Numbered from the stretch's first letter, positions 1-6,527 are shown. The stretch: 8,739 nucleotides of DNA from an uncultured bacterium (GCA_913058555.1 CAJXRJ010000295.1:1-8739); one strand, 5' to 3'. The notes: a model not told the origin generated them from the letters alone. Translations and numbers: made by a program.

Positions 1-373
1 TAAGAGACAGCGCCTGAAGGCTCGTCAGTTTCTCCCCAAAACTCGACCCCAACCGAACGTAGAACCCGTTCGCGCCTTGGGCGGAAGACTGGTGCGGAAG
101 AGCAGCGAACTGCTGCCGGAGCGAGTCCATCAACACCTGAATATCTTCGGCCAGGCGGACCTCAGAGGCATCTCCCGTCACATCGGTGCCGATGTCCCCA
201 TCGAAAACTGGATCCATCGCCGCGGCAATGTCGTCGGCCAAGACCCGATGTGCTGATTCCCAGTCATCGATGGCCTCGAGCACCGCCGACGAATCAGGAG
301 CCCCTCCTCCGTCGCCCGAACCACAGGAACCCAGTGTCCAAACAAAGCTGAGCACCAGCGCGATGACCTTCAT
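1..373 (-). CDS. Partial lipoprotein of unknown function, C-terminus beyond the left edge
   Basis: Only the first 124 codons are in the window; the frame stays open to base 1. The product starts MKVIALVLSFVWTLGSC, a short lipoprotein signal with a hydrophobic stretch and a lipobox-like LGSC, so Cys17 is the likely lipidated residue. A Gly/Ser/Asp-rich tether follows (GSGDGGGAPDSS), then a soluble, probably helical region starting AVLEAIDDWESA. No known family is recognised. The region from that motif to the edge resembles the N-terminal part of the lipoprotein at 7169-8653 (AIVQAIGEWDAA there; NGFYVRLGSSFGEKLTSLQAL here against SGLFVLTEEFRTKVGELQKL there), so the two are probably paralogues. 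The ATG overlaps the TGA of the upstream Tsr3-like gene (ATGA), so translation is probably coupled. The signal peptide and overlap are seen directly; envelope location is inferred. Confidence 0.8.
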   Translation of the reverse strand, partial: MKVIALVLSFVWTLGSCGSGDGGGAPDSSAVLEAIDDWESAHRVLADDIAAAMDPVFDGDIGTDVTGDASEVRLAEDIQVLMDSLRQQFAALPHQSSAQGANGFYVRLGSSFGEKLTSLQALSL

Positions 374-846
374 GGAACTGATAGCGCCTCCGCGTTGAGC
401 TTCAGGAATTCATCTGCCCAGCGGTAGTTCGCGAGTAGGTGATCGATGTCCTTGTGGCCGAGCAGGCGCAGCGCGCCGTAGAGCGCCTCCACCGATGCGA
501 GCCCTTCGCTCGGGTCGTCGAAGTCCTTGGATCGCCTCGGGTACGCCGTGATGAGCGGAGGCAACCGGCGCGCAATGGGATCCCCCGTCACGGTCGCCCG
601 CAGCTTCGGTAGCCGCCGCCACGAGGAGTCGAGCACGAGCAACGGACGCCCTGCATCGGCGGGCCCGATGGGCTCCCCCGCTGGGTCCAAGAGGATGCGC
701 CCGCCCCCGTCGAGCGTGCGGTCAGCGTCGTAGGAAACGAACTCAATTCCCGGCGTCCCGCGCAGGGGAATCAGGGAACACTTCTTCGCCGACTCTTTCG
801 GGTCGCGAAGGATCAGTACGTCGAGGTTCTGGGTCACGGTCGCCAT
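370..846 (-). CDS. Tsr3-like (DUF367) rRNA aminocarboxypropyltransferase homologue
   Basis: This 158-aa protein resembles Tsr3, the SPOUT-fold enzyme that moves the 3-amino-3-carboxypropyl group of S-adenosylmethionine to a small-subunit rRNA uridine/pseudouridine in eukaryotes and archaea. Visible family marks, in order: an N-terminal DPK...KKCSLIPL segment (residues 15-28), matching the DPK-x-CS region of the family; LLDPAGEPIGPAD (52-64), matching LSP...SPAD; LLVLDSSW (69-76), matching the VVDCSW core strand with Ser for Cys; RLPPLITAYP (94-103), matching LPxLVAANP; the helix with SVEAL (118-122); and LLANYRWADEFLKLN (137-151), matching LLSKFKWGxxFLELN. The length suits the core domain without eukaryotic tails. 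The ATG at 846 is used because the next upstream ATG is out of frame; the SD is weak. It follows a terminator and overlaps the downstream lipoprotein gene by 4 nt. Family assignment is from memory of motifs; activity on bacterial 16S rRNA is inference. Confidence 0.8.
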   Translation of the reverse strand: MATVTQNLDVLILRDPKESAKKCSLIPLRGTPGIEFVSYDADRTLDGGGRILLDPAGEPIGPADAGRPLLVLDSSWRRLPKLRATVTGDPIARRLPPLITAYPRRSKDFDDPSEGLASVEALYGALRLLGHKDIDHLLANYRWADEFLKLNAEALSVP

Positions 847-898
847 TGAAGCATCTCGCCGAATCTAAAGACTCGCCGGTACGGGGAAGGTTGCGACC

Positions 899-952
899 AA
901 ATCCAAAGAAAGAGGCGCCGCCTGTCCGCTGACGATCCCCAAGGAGGCGCCT
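899..952 (-). terminator. Intrinsic terminator after the zinc-ribbon gene
   Basis: On the minus strand the arms AGGCGCCTCCT (952-942) and AGGCGGCGCCT (923-913) pair over 11 positions with one T-C mismatch, enclosing an 18-nt loop. They are followed by a T-rich tail, CTTTCTTTGGATTT (912-899). The first arm starts within the TAA stop of the zinc-ribbon gene. This would end the transcript of the LURP-one/zinc-ribbon pair and leave the Tsr3-like gene needing its own promoter between about 847 and 898. I could not recognise a convincing -35/-10 pair there. Efficiency is not established because the T tract is interrupted. Confidence 0.6.
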
Positions 953-1236
953 TACAGCGCGGCGCGGACGAGACCGAGAATCGCCGCACCCACGAGGAAC
1001 ACCGCGGCGCCGGCGACGGGGCCACCGATCTGGTACACGAGGACACTGGCGACCACGAGACCGAGCACCGCCGCGCCCTTGATGACCGTCCAGAGCGGGT
1101 CATTCTCGCCGCCGACACTCGTGGCGCGCCCGCACTCGGGGCAGTTCTGCAGACTGCCCGCCGCCGACTTGGCCACCGGGAACATCGCTTGGCAGTGCTC
1201 GCACGTTGCCCCGATGGAGCCCGAATCGAACGCCAC
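952..1236 (-). CDS. Small zinc-ribbon membrane protein
   Basis: The 94-aa product has a zinc-ribbon at the N-terminus, with CEHC (Cys12, Cys15) and CPEC (Cys32, Cys35) separated by a 16-residue turn containing FPV...AAG. That is the usual layout of the short ribbons found at the front of many planctomycete membrane proteins. Two hydrophobic segments follow (about residues 48-68 and 70-91), with only a few residues after the second. The start is GTG at 1236: it is needed to keep the first Cys pair, and AGGA lies 8 nt upstream inside the preceding gene. Only 1 nt separates it from the TAA of the LURP-one-like gene, so the two are very likely co-translated, and a terminator follows. Function is unknown; the ribbon may bind protein or serve structurally on the cytoplasmic face. 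Confidence 0.8.
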   Translation of the reverse strand: MAFDSGSIGATCEHCQAMFPVAKSAAGSLQNCPECGRATSVGGENDPLWTVIKGAAVLGLVVASVLVYQIGGPVAGAAVFLVGAAILGLVRAAL

Positions 1237-1237
1237 G

Positions 1238-1807
1238 TTAGCTGTCCTGACGGCCCTCGATGGCGGCGATCAAGGTGGCGACCCCCATCAGGAGCCGCTT
1301 GTCGATCTCGGCGCCCCGATGGATCGAGACCTCGAGGCTGTAGATGAATGGATTGAAGCGCTGCTTGAAGGTCGCGCCGCCGCCGAGCTTGAACGTCTGC
1401 GGGATGAGGTTCGACAGGAAGCGCCGGGCGAGGGCCATGCCGGCGCTGTCTTCCTCGAGCTTGTCGATCACGTGATCGTCCGCGTCGAGGACCTCCCACG
1501 AGTCGCGCAGGATCGACTTCATCCCCTTGCGCCGCGCCGCGCCCACCTTGACGCCGCTGGTCGCGTCGACAATGTCGTAACAAGCAGAGAAGTCGATGGC
1601 CTGGCGCGCCTGGATCGTGAGCAGCGGCTTCGTCTTCTCCTCGTCCTCGAATACTCGGATGTCCTCCTTCAGCTTGAACGCCTTCTGGGCGCAAAAGGCC
1701 AGGAGATTGCCGCTCCCATCGCGCACGTGGAAGCTCGCCCCCAGGATCTTGAGGAACTTGCGGCGGAGCACGTAGGAGTCAGCCTCAAAGGCAGCGGGAA
1801 TCGACAT
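1238..1807 (-). CDS. LURP-one-related / tubby-like C-terminal domain protein
   Basis: A 189-aa protein beginning MSIPAAFEADSYVLRRKFLKILG. The layout YVLRRKFLKILGASFHVRDGSGNLLAF, then repeated short strands (KAFKLKEDIRVFEDEEKTKPLLTI, YDIVDATSGVKVG, SWEVLDADDHVI, NPFIYSLEVSI), fits the LURP-one/DUF567 family. That family has a 12-stranded barrel around a central helix, related to tubby C-terminal domains and phospholipid scramblases. The last hydrophobic helix (LLMGVATLIAAIEG) fits the family's buried central helix. There is no signal peptide, so it is probably cytosolic or membrane-peripheral. An in-frame ATG at 1849 and a longer open frame exist upstream, but the extension would run into the divergent gene at 1910 and lacks family-like sequence, so 1807 was chosen; its SD is weak. 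Biochemical function in bacteria is unclear; lipid binding is only a family-based guess. It is the first gene of a pair with the zinc-ribbon protein. Confidence 0.75.
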   Translation of the reverse strand: MSIPAAFEADSYVLRRKFLKILGASFHVRDGSGNLLAFCAQKAFKLKEDIRVFEDEEKTKPLLTIQARQAIDFSACYDIVDATSGVKVGAARRKGMKSILRDSWEVLDADDHVIDKLEEDSAGMALARRFLSNLIPQTFKLGGGATFKQRFNPFIYSLEVSIHRGAEIDKRLLMGVATLIAAIEGRQDS

Positions 1808-1909
1808 ACCGTCTAGGATGGATGGTGAGAATGGCAGGGCGCGCCCCATGCGAAAGCAAAGGGCCGGCGCGTCCCGGGCAGTATCTCGCAACGCCTGGCT
1901 CGCTGCACC
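1808..1909. promoter_or_regulatory. Divergent intergenic region with a GC palindrome
   Basis: These 102 bp separate the minus-strand LURP-one-like gene from the plus-strand secreted-protein gene, so promoters for both should lie here or just inside the flanking genes. I found no clear -35/-10 pair on either strand and no SD before the ATG at 1910. The only symmetric element is the perfect 10-bp palindrome gggcgcgccc at 1837-1846. It could be an operator, but short GC palindromes are expected by chance at this base composition. Confidence 0.35.
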
Positions 1910-3766
1910 ATGAAGCTCTTCAGTTCTACTCTCCCCTTCGCGGCCACGGTGGCACTGGCCGGCGCGACTCCCCAGGGGTTGGATCCATTCGCCCTGATAG
2001 CGGAAGCACGAACAGAACCCGTGATCCTCGAGATTCGGTGCGGAGACCGGCTCGCGGACTGGGGCGAGGTACGCGTGGAAGGTCCAGGTGGCCGGGTGGT
2101 GATGGCACCGATCGGCGAGGACGGCCGGGCGTGCATCGCTGGGTTGGCGCAGGGCTGGGCATGCGTGCGCGACGTGCGGGCAGGGACAGGGGAGAGGGAG
2201 AAGCTCGATAGGGAGCGGAGGATCTGGTGCCTTGATCCACCCCTGCATTTGAAGGGGGCCACTTGGCCCGTGACGCTGAACCTGAGTCCGTCGTTTCACA
2301 TCCAGAGCTTTGGACCCAAGCTGCCCCATATGTACGGCACTGGCAGCGCGACGCTTGTGCGCACGGCAGGAGCCCAGGGCGCGTACGTTGTGGACGAGTG
2401 CGAGGTGGAGGACTTCTTGGGTCAAGTGGACATCCCGGGCCTGCGTCCAGGTGACTATCGCGTCTTCGTTCCATGGCGCCAGGATCGCTATCTATCGACC
2501 GCTGACGTGCGCCTGGACGGGACACCGCGACGGGCTGGGCCCTTGGACTTTCGAACCGATGTGGTGTTGCCGGAGAACAAAGGGAAACGGCCGCCCCCCG
2601 AAGGGGACTGGCTCGGTTCCTCCGGCAGGACCCTGAGGGGGACTCTCCTGGGGGAAGACGGCGCTCGTCTTCGTGGCGGGGTATTGACCCTGGTGCGTTC
2701 CGATCTCCCCGGACCGCGCGTCGTCAAGAGCGGGGGCACCTCGGCCCTTGGGGATACGCTCGAAGCGCTTTGCGACGGCAATGGGGCGTACGAGATCCGG
2801 GGCCTGCTCGGGGGCACGTACCTGGTGAGTGCACGGCCCTACGGGACACACGGAGCTGGGCACAGGGACGCTTCCCCCGTCATGTTGTTCGAGTCCCTCC
2901 GCTTCCGCGATGATGCGGACGGGCCGCGGATCCTCGAGACCTCACCCACCCCTGCGTCCGTCGCGATGCTGAAGGGATGGGTCGACGGAGAGATCCCCGA
3001 CGGACTGCGCGTGATCGCGACGCCGGGGAACGCTCTCGGAGAGCTTGAGGCCGAGGTCCACGGGGATGGGTCCTTCTCGTTCGGGGAGGTGCCCCTCGAT
3101 GAGTACTGGATCGACATTCCAGGCGGCGACCGGGCCATGGGCCTGTGCCTCGCGGCTCCGCGGGTCGCGGTCGCAGGCGGGGAGCCCATCGAAATCGTCC
3201 CCAGGACATCGACTCGACTCGGCGTCGTTGCGCCCTTCCCGGCGCCGCGGGACTCAGAGGGTTGGCTCCGGGTCGCGGAGCACCGCGCGGGCCGCGCGCA
3301 CCGCGCGGGGCGCAGGCTGCCGCCACCCCGAAAAGTCCAATGGGGTGGCATTGGAGCAGCGGTGATCGAGGGCCTTCCCCCCGGGCGTTTCCGGGTGACC
3401 TATTCGGAGACCCGAGACTCGGCGGGCGACCGGTCCCCGCGCTTCGCGCTGGGCTGGATCGAGATCCCGGAGGTGCCCCTCGCGGAGGCGGCCGTTCAGC
3501 TTGAGGCCGTCACGGGGCGATCGTTCAGACTCTTCAATGACGACCCGACCCACGCCATGCAGGTGGACGTCGAGGACGGTGAGGGGTTGCTGTTCAGCGT
3601 CGAGGTGTCGAGCGACTCCGACCTCTCCATCGTGCTTCCGATGGCCGCTAAAGCCGTGGATACGCCGCTGCGGGCCATCGTTCGAAGGGGCTTTAGCGTG
3701 GAGCCGCGCGCCTTCGCGATTCCAAGCGACAGGGCCTACCTGCGCTGCCCGGCGGATGATCGATGA
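1910..3766 (+). CDS. Secreted protein with carboxypeptidase-regulatory-like beta-sandwich segments
   Basis: A 618-aa product with a Sec signal peptide (MKLFSSTLPFAATVALAGA, cleavage probably near residue 19-22), so it is exported. The clearest domain is at about 241-310: LRGTLLGEDGARLRGG, then NGAYEIRGLLGGTYLVSA, the usual pattern of a carboxypeptidase-regulatory-like (transthyretin-like) fold. Similar strand-ending motifs recur: GLRPGDYRVFV (about 180), EVPLDEYWIDIPG (about 398) and GLPPGRFRVTYSE (about 490), suggesting several tandem beta-sandwiches. Eight cysteines lie in the mature part, so disulfides are possible. No catalytic motif, anchor or sorting signal is visible. An 18-bp imperfect tandem repeat adds HRAGRAHRAGRR near 458-469. 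The gene lies 69 bp before the sigma factor fusion on the same strand and could be its partner. Function is unknown; ligand binding or an extracellular structural role is inference. The ATG start is supported by the signal peptide. Confidence 0.8.
   Translation: MKLFSSTLPFAATVALAGATPQGLDPFALIAEARTEPVILEIRCGDRLADWGEVRVEGPGGRVVMAPIGEDGRACIAGLAQGWACVRDVRAGTGEREKLDRERRIWCLDPPLHLKGATWPVTLNLSPSFHIQSFGPKLPHMYGTGSATLVRTAGAQGAYVVDECEVEDFLGQVDIPGLRPGDYRVFVPWRQDRYLSTADVRLDGTPRRAGPLDFRTDVVLPENKGKRPPPEGDWLGSSGRTLRGTLLGEDGARLRGGVLTLVRSDLPGPRVVKSGGTSALGDTLEALCDGNGAYEIRGLLGGTYLVSARPYGTHGAGHRDASPVMLFESLRFRDDADGPRILETSPTPASVAMLKGWVDGEIPDGLRVIATPGNALGELEAEVHGDGSFSFGEVPLDEYWIDIPGGDRAMGLCLAAPRVAVAGGEPIEIVPRTSTRLGVVAPFPAPRDSEGWLRVAEHRAGRAHRAGRRLPPPRKVQWGGIGAAVIEGLPPGRFRVTYSETRDSAGDRSPRFALGWIEIPEVPLAEAAVQLEAVTGRSFRLFNDDPTHAMQVDVEDGEGLLFSVEVSSDSDLSIVLPMAAKAVDTPLRAIVRRGFSVEPRAFAIPSDRAYLRCPADDR
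3281..3316 (+). repeat. 18-bp imperfect tandem repeat inside the secreted-protein gene
   Basis: Two 18-bp units (3281-3298 and 3299-3316) share their first 11 bases (caccgcgcggg) and differ at three positions in total. They encode the doubled peptide HRAGRA / HRAGRR at residues 458-469. The duplication is in frame, so the coding sequence stays open. It probably arose by slippage in GC-rich sequence and leaves a very basic patch in a mostly acidic secreted protein. Confidence 0.7.
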
Positions 3767-3835
3767 GCCCGCGCGCCGCGGAGAAAGATCAGAATCTCGG
3801 GAACGCTTGCGGGTCCATGGTGATCTCCCCTTGCC

Positions 3836-6394
3836 ATGACACTTGACGATCGATTTCACCCTGAGGCCCTCCTCGAACACGCCGGATGGATGCGGGGCCT
3901 CGCGCGCCGCCTGGTCCGGGAGGACGAGGAGGATCTGGTGCAGGAGAGCTGGCTCGCCGCGCTGAAGCGGGCCCCTTCGGGCCTGCCCCCCGGACAGCCG
4001 CTCGGGCCTTGGCTCGCTTCGGTGACGCGTAACCTCGCGGCAAACCGAAAGCGCGGCGACGCAACGCGCTCGGCGAGGGAAAGGGATCACGGAGTGGCGG
4101 ACCGGGCCGTGCCCACGCCGGAGGAGCTGGTGGAGCGCAGTGAAGCCCACCGGGGCGTTGTCGACGCCGTGCTCGCGCTGGATGAGCCCATCCGGGCGAC
4201 GATGCTCCTGCGCTACTTCGAGGGACTCTCCGCCGCCAAGATCGCCGCGCGCACGGGCGTCCCCCAGGGCACGGTGCGCACGCGCCTGCACCGAGGTATC
4301 GCAAAGCTCCGCGAAGAACTCGATGCCGCACACAACGGAGATCGAAAGCGCTGGGTCATGGCGCTTACCCCACTCGCCGGTTTCCCGGGGCCCGCCGCTG
4401 CCACGCCGGCGACGGTTCCCGCTTTCCTCGCACTCGCCATGACCTCGTTCAAACTTCTCGCGCTCGCCGTTCCGCTTCTGGCTTTGTTCGTTTGGCTTCG
4501 ATCCGGCGACGCCCCCACCGAAGGGCTGGGCCCCCCGCCCGTCACGGAGACCCTATCTGCGGGCGGAGCCACTCCCGGGAATCTGGAGCCCCAAGCGCCA
4601 AACGGCATGGACAGGTCGATCACCCCAAGGACGGCCCAGGGGCGAATCGCTCCTGCGGCAGGCCCCACGGGGAACCTGGCCACCGCACAGCCCACGGCCC
4701 CCCCGGAGCCCCGCGTCATCCAACTGGTGGATGAGCGAACGGGGGAGCCAGCCTGGGACTACGTGATTGCTACGGTGCCCGCGCCTGGGTCCGGCGCCTC
4801 TGCCCAGATCAGGTCAGACCGGCTCGGGAGAATGACCCTGCCGGCGGGCGTCATCGCCGTGGCTCCCATCGATCGGATGCTCGACCGGCAACAGGTCCCC
4901 GCCCCCTTTGGCGGAAGCCCCGGGCGGCCCGACGACTTGCCATTGACGGAACTGGACGAGGCACTCGCCGTGCCCTTTGGCCGCGCGGCCATCATGGGCA
5001 TCGAGGCACCGGCGGAGCTCGACCTCACTGGCGCCTTCGCTGAGCTCCGCGCCGAGAGTGGCACGTGGGATCGTCTCCTGGCGTCCGCGCCGCTCAGGAG
5101 GTTTGAAGGGCGCACTTACGCTCGCTTCCCCGAGTACGCAGCCAAAGAGCTCACCGGCGCCTCGCTGCGAGTCCTTACGGCAAACGGCAAGGCTGGGGCA
5201 TCCGTTGAAGCTGCGCCCTATGTGGGCACAGGCGTCACCGCCCCGATCGTGTTCGAATCACTGGCCGCGTTGACGGCCGAACTCGTCCCTCCTGCAGGAG
5301 TCGAGTTGGAGGATCCGTTTGCAACGCTATTCGACGCGACGGATCGAGGGGCCCCAACCACGGTTGGGCAACGGGTGAACCACCATCGGGCCAGGATGGT
5401 CGATGGCATCGCGCGGTTCGAATACCTGGGCCTCTCACCCGGAGAGTACAAGCTCGAATCGAGGGCCGGCGGTTTGTACTCGCAGACGACCCCCCTGACC
5501 CTGACCGCCTCCACCCATGGGATCCAGCGCGTTCAACTCGTGCAGGATCCCTCAAGGGCCCCCATGGGTGCCGTGGACATCACCTTCGTCAGCGCCACCG
5601 GGACCTTCCACCGGCCACTAGAGGTGATGGCGATTCAATACGGATCGAACGGGGCGTCGGTGCGCTCGAAATGGACGGACATTGCATGGACCCAGTCGGA
5701 CGGCGCTTGGTCCGGCACGGCGCGGATCGAGGCCTTGACCGAAGGCATCCATGCCCTGGAGTTCAGCGATGCGCACGACCAAAGCGGTCCCGCCCCCCTC
5801 GCTTACTTGATCGACCCGGCAGCCTTTGAGGTTCGGCCCGGCCAGAGGAAGGAGATCCTGATCCACGACGATCGAGAATTCGAGCATCGCATCGTGCGGG
5901 CCGTCGACGCCGACACCCTCGAGCCCATCGAGTTTGTCGACGTGCAGTACCGGAGCGGCGCAGACGAGACGGTGCTGGGGTACGTCCAAGGCATGGACTT
6001 CGAGGCGCGGCTGCCATTCCTCCGCACGCCGAAGGCCCTGAAGCTCCAGATCGCGTCGGACGACCACATCCCGCTCGACGTTCCCGAAGGGGCGCTCACG
6101 GACGGCGACCTGACCGTGAAGCTCAAGCGGGGCTGGGCCTGTCACTTCGCTGCGAAGGGCGAGGACAACCTGTTCATCGACGGCATCGAGGTGATGATCG
6201 ACGGCGTCAGCGCGGGCAAGACGTCCTCGACGGAGCTCTTCCTCATCACCCGCGACAAGTGCCCAGACCACGTGGCCTTCCGCGCGCCCGGATGGCGGAT
6301 CGTCTCCGCGCCGTTCCTCAACCCGAAGGGGCAGATCGTGGCCGGCAGCCGCAAGTCAGCGTCCGCCCACATCATCACTGTCGCGCCAGAGTGA
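3836..6394 (+). CDS. Membrane-tethered ECF-type sigma factor fused to a large periplasmic region
   Basis: This 852-aa protein joins a transcription factor to a sensor-like part. Residues 19-73 are sigma-70 region 2 (LARRLVREDEEDLVQESWLAAL, with the DLVQE core and PWLASVTRNLAANRKR). Residues 108-162 are region 4 with its helix-turn-helix (LSAAKIAARTGVPQGTVRTRLHRGIAKLR). A hydrophobic segment at about 196-221 (strongest LLALAVPLLALFVWL, 207-221) should cross the membrane, leaving the sigma part inside. A Pro/Ala/Thr-rich linker (223-292) leads to about 560 residues of beta-rich sequence, including a carboxypeptidase-regulatory-like motif LGLSPGEYKLES (531-542). No zinc anti-sigma HxxxCxxC motif is present; only two Cys occur, both near the C-terminus. 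The ATG at 3836 is preferred because the ATG at 3817 hits a stop at once. C-terminally extended ECF factors are known in Planctomycetota; the signal and release mechanism here are unknown. Confidence 0.88.
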   Translation: MTLDDRFHPEALLEHAGWMRGLARRLVREDEEDLVQESWLAALKRAPSGLPPGQPLGPWLASVTRNLAANRKRGDATRSARERDHGVADRAVPTPEELVERSEAHRGVVDAVLALDEPIRATMLLRYFEGLSAAKIAARTGVPQGTVRTRLHRGIAKLREELDAAHNGDRKRWVMALTPLAGFPGPAAATPATVPAFLALAMTSFKLLALAVPLLALFVWLRSGDAPTEGLGPPPVTETLSAGGATPGNLEPQAPNGMDRSITPRTAQGRIAPAAGPTGNLATAQPTAPPEPRVIQLVDERTGEPAWDYVIATVPAPGSGASAQIRSDRLGRMTLPAGVIAVAPIDRMLDRQQVPAPFGGSPGRPDDLPLTELDEALAVPFGRAAIMGIEAPAELDLTGAFAELRAESGTWDRLLASAPLRRFEGRTYARFPEYAAKELTGASLRVLTANGKAGASVEAAPYVGTGVTAPIVFESLAALTAELVPPAGVELEDPFATLFDATDRGAPTTVGQRVNHHRARMVDGIARFEYLGLSPGEYKLESRAGGLYSQTTPLTLTASTHGIQRVQLVQDPSRAPMGAVDITFVSATGTFHRPLEVMAIQYGSNGASVRSKWTDIAWTQSDGAWSGTARIEALTEGIHALEFSDAHDQSGPAPLAYLIDPAAFEVRPGQRKEILIHDDREFEHRIVRAVDADTLEPIEFVDVQYRSGADETVLGYVQGMDFEARLPFLRTPKALKLQIASDDHIPLDVPEGALTDGDLTVKLKRGWACHFAAKGEDNLFIDGIEVMIDGVSAGKTSSTELFLITRDKCPDHVAFRAPGWRIVSAPFLNPKGQIVAGSRKSASAHIITVAPE

Positions 6395-6399
6395 CGGAG

Positions 6400-6430
6400 C
6401 GGCGCGCGTCCCAACGGGAGACGCGCGCCG
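6400..6430 (+). terminator. Strong hairpin just after the sigma-factor gene
   Basis: Perfect 11-bp arms cggcgcgcgtc (6400-6410) and gacgcgcgccg (6420-6430) enclose a 9-nt loop, ccaacggga. The inner bases can alternatively pair tccc/ggga around a 3-nt loop with a 2-nt bulge. It begins 6 nt after the TGA of the sigma-factor gene. There is no T-run after it, so it may be a weak or factor-assisted terminator, or a 3'-end stabiliser. It sits upstream of the next gene on the same strand and suggests that gene is a separate transcription unit. Confidence 0.55.
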
Positions 6431-6527
6431 GTCCCATGGGCGCGGGGTGGTCGCCTTCCCGGGATTCCCCGTCCGGGCCTCGCACTCCGATTCAACCAAC
6501 GGGTATTCCCTGGTCGATGGAGAGCCC

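Noticed and set aside
834..1694. A 286-residue minus-strand frame overlapping the zinc-ribbon and LURP-one-like genes.
   Set aside because: It is in another frame of the same strand as two genes with recognisable domains and tight operon spacing; its Arg/Gln-rich product resembles nothing.
1079..1816. A 245-residue plus-strand frame antisense to the zinc-ribbon and LURP-one-like genes.
   Set aside because: It reads as the antisense of supported genes, with no domain, signal or ribosome site of its own.
1808..2425. The frame of the LURP-one-like gene stays open far upstream, giving a 395-residue reading from 2425.
   Set aside because: The extension is antisense to the signal peptide and first domain of the secreted-protein gene at 1910, has no family-like sequence, and the LURP-one domain starts naturally from the ATG at 1807.
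3769..3781. Small hairpin ccgcg-cgc-cgcgg after the secreted-protein stop as a terminator.
   Set aside because: The stem is only 5 bp, it has no T-tract, and GC-rich DNA yields such stems often; it gives no good reason to split the two plus-strand genes.
3254..4333. A 359-residue open frame on the minus strand opposite the end of the secreted protein and the start of the sigma factor.
   Set aside because: Its product is rich in Arg/Gly/His shadow composition, and it lies opposite clear sigma region 2 and 4 motifs. GC-rich coding DNA commonly leaves such antisense frames open.
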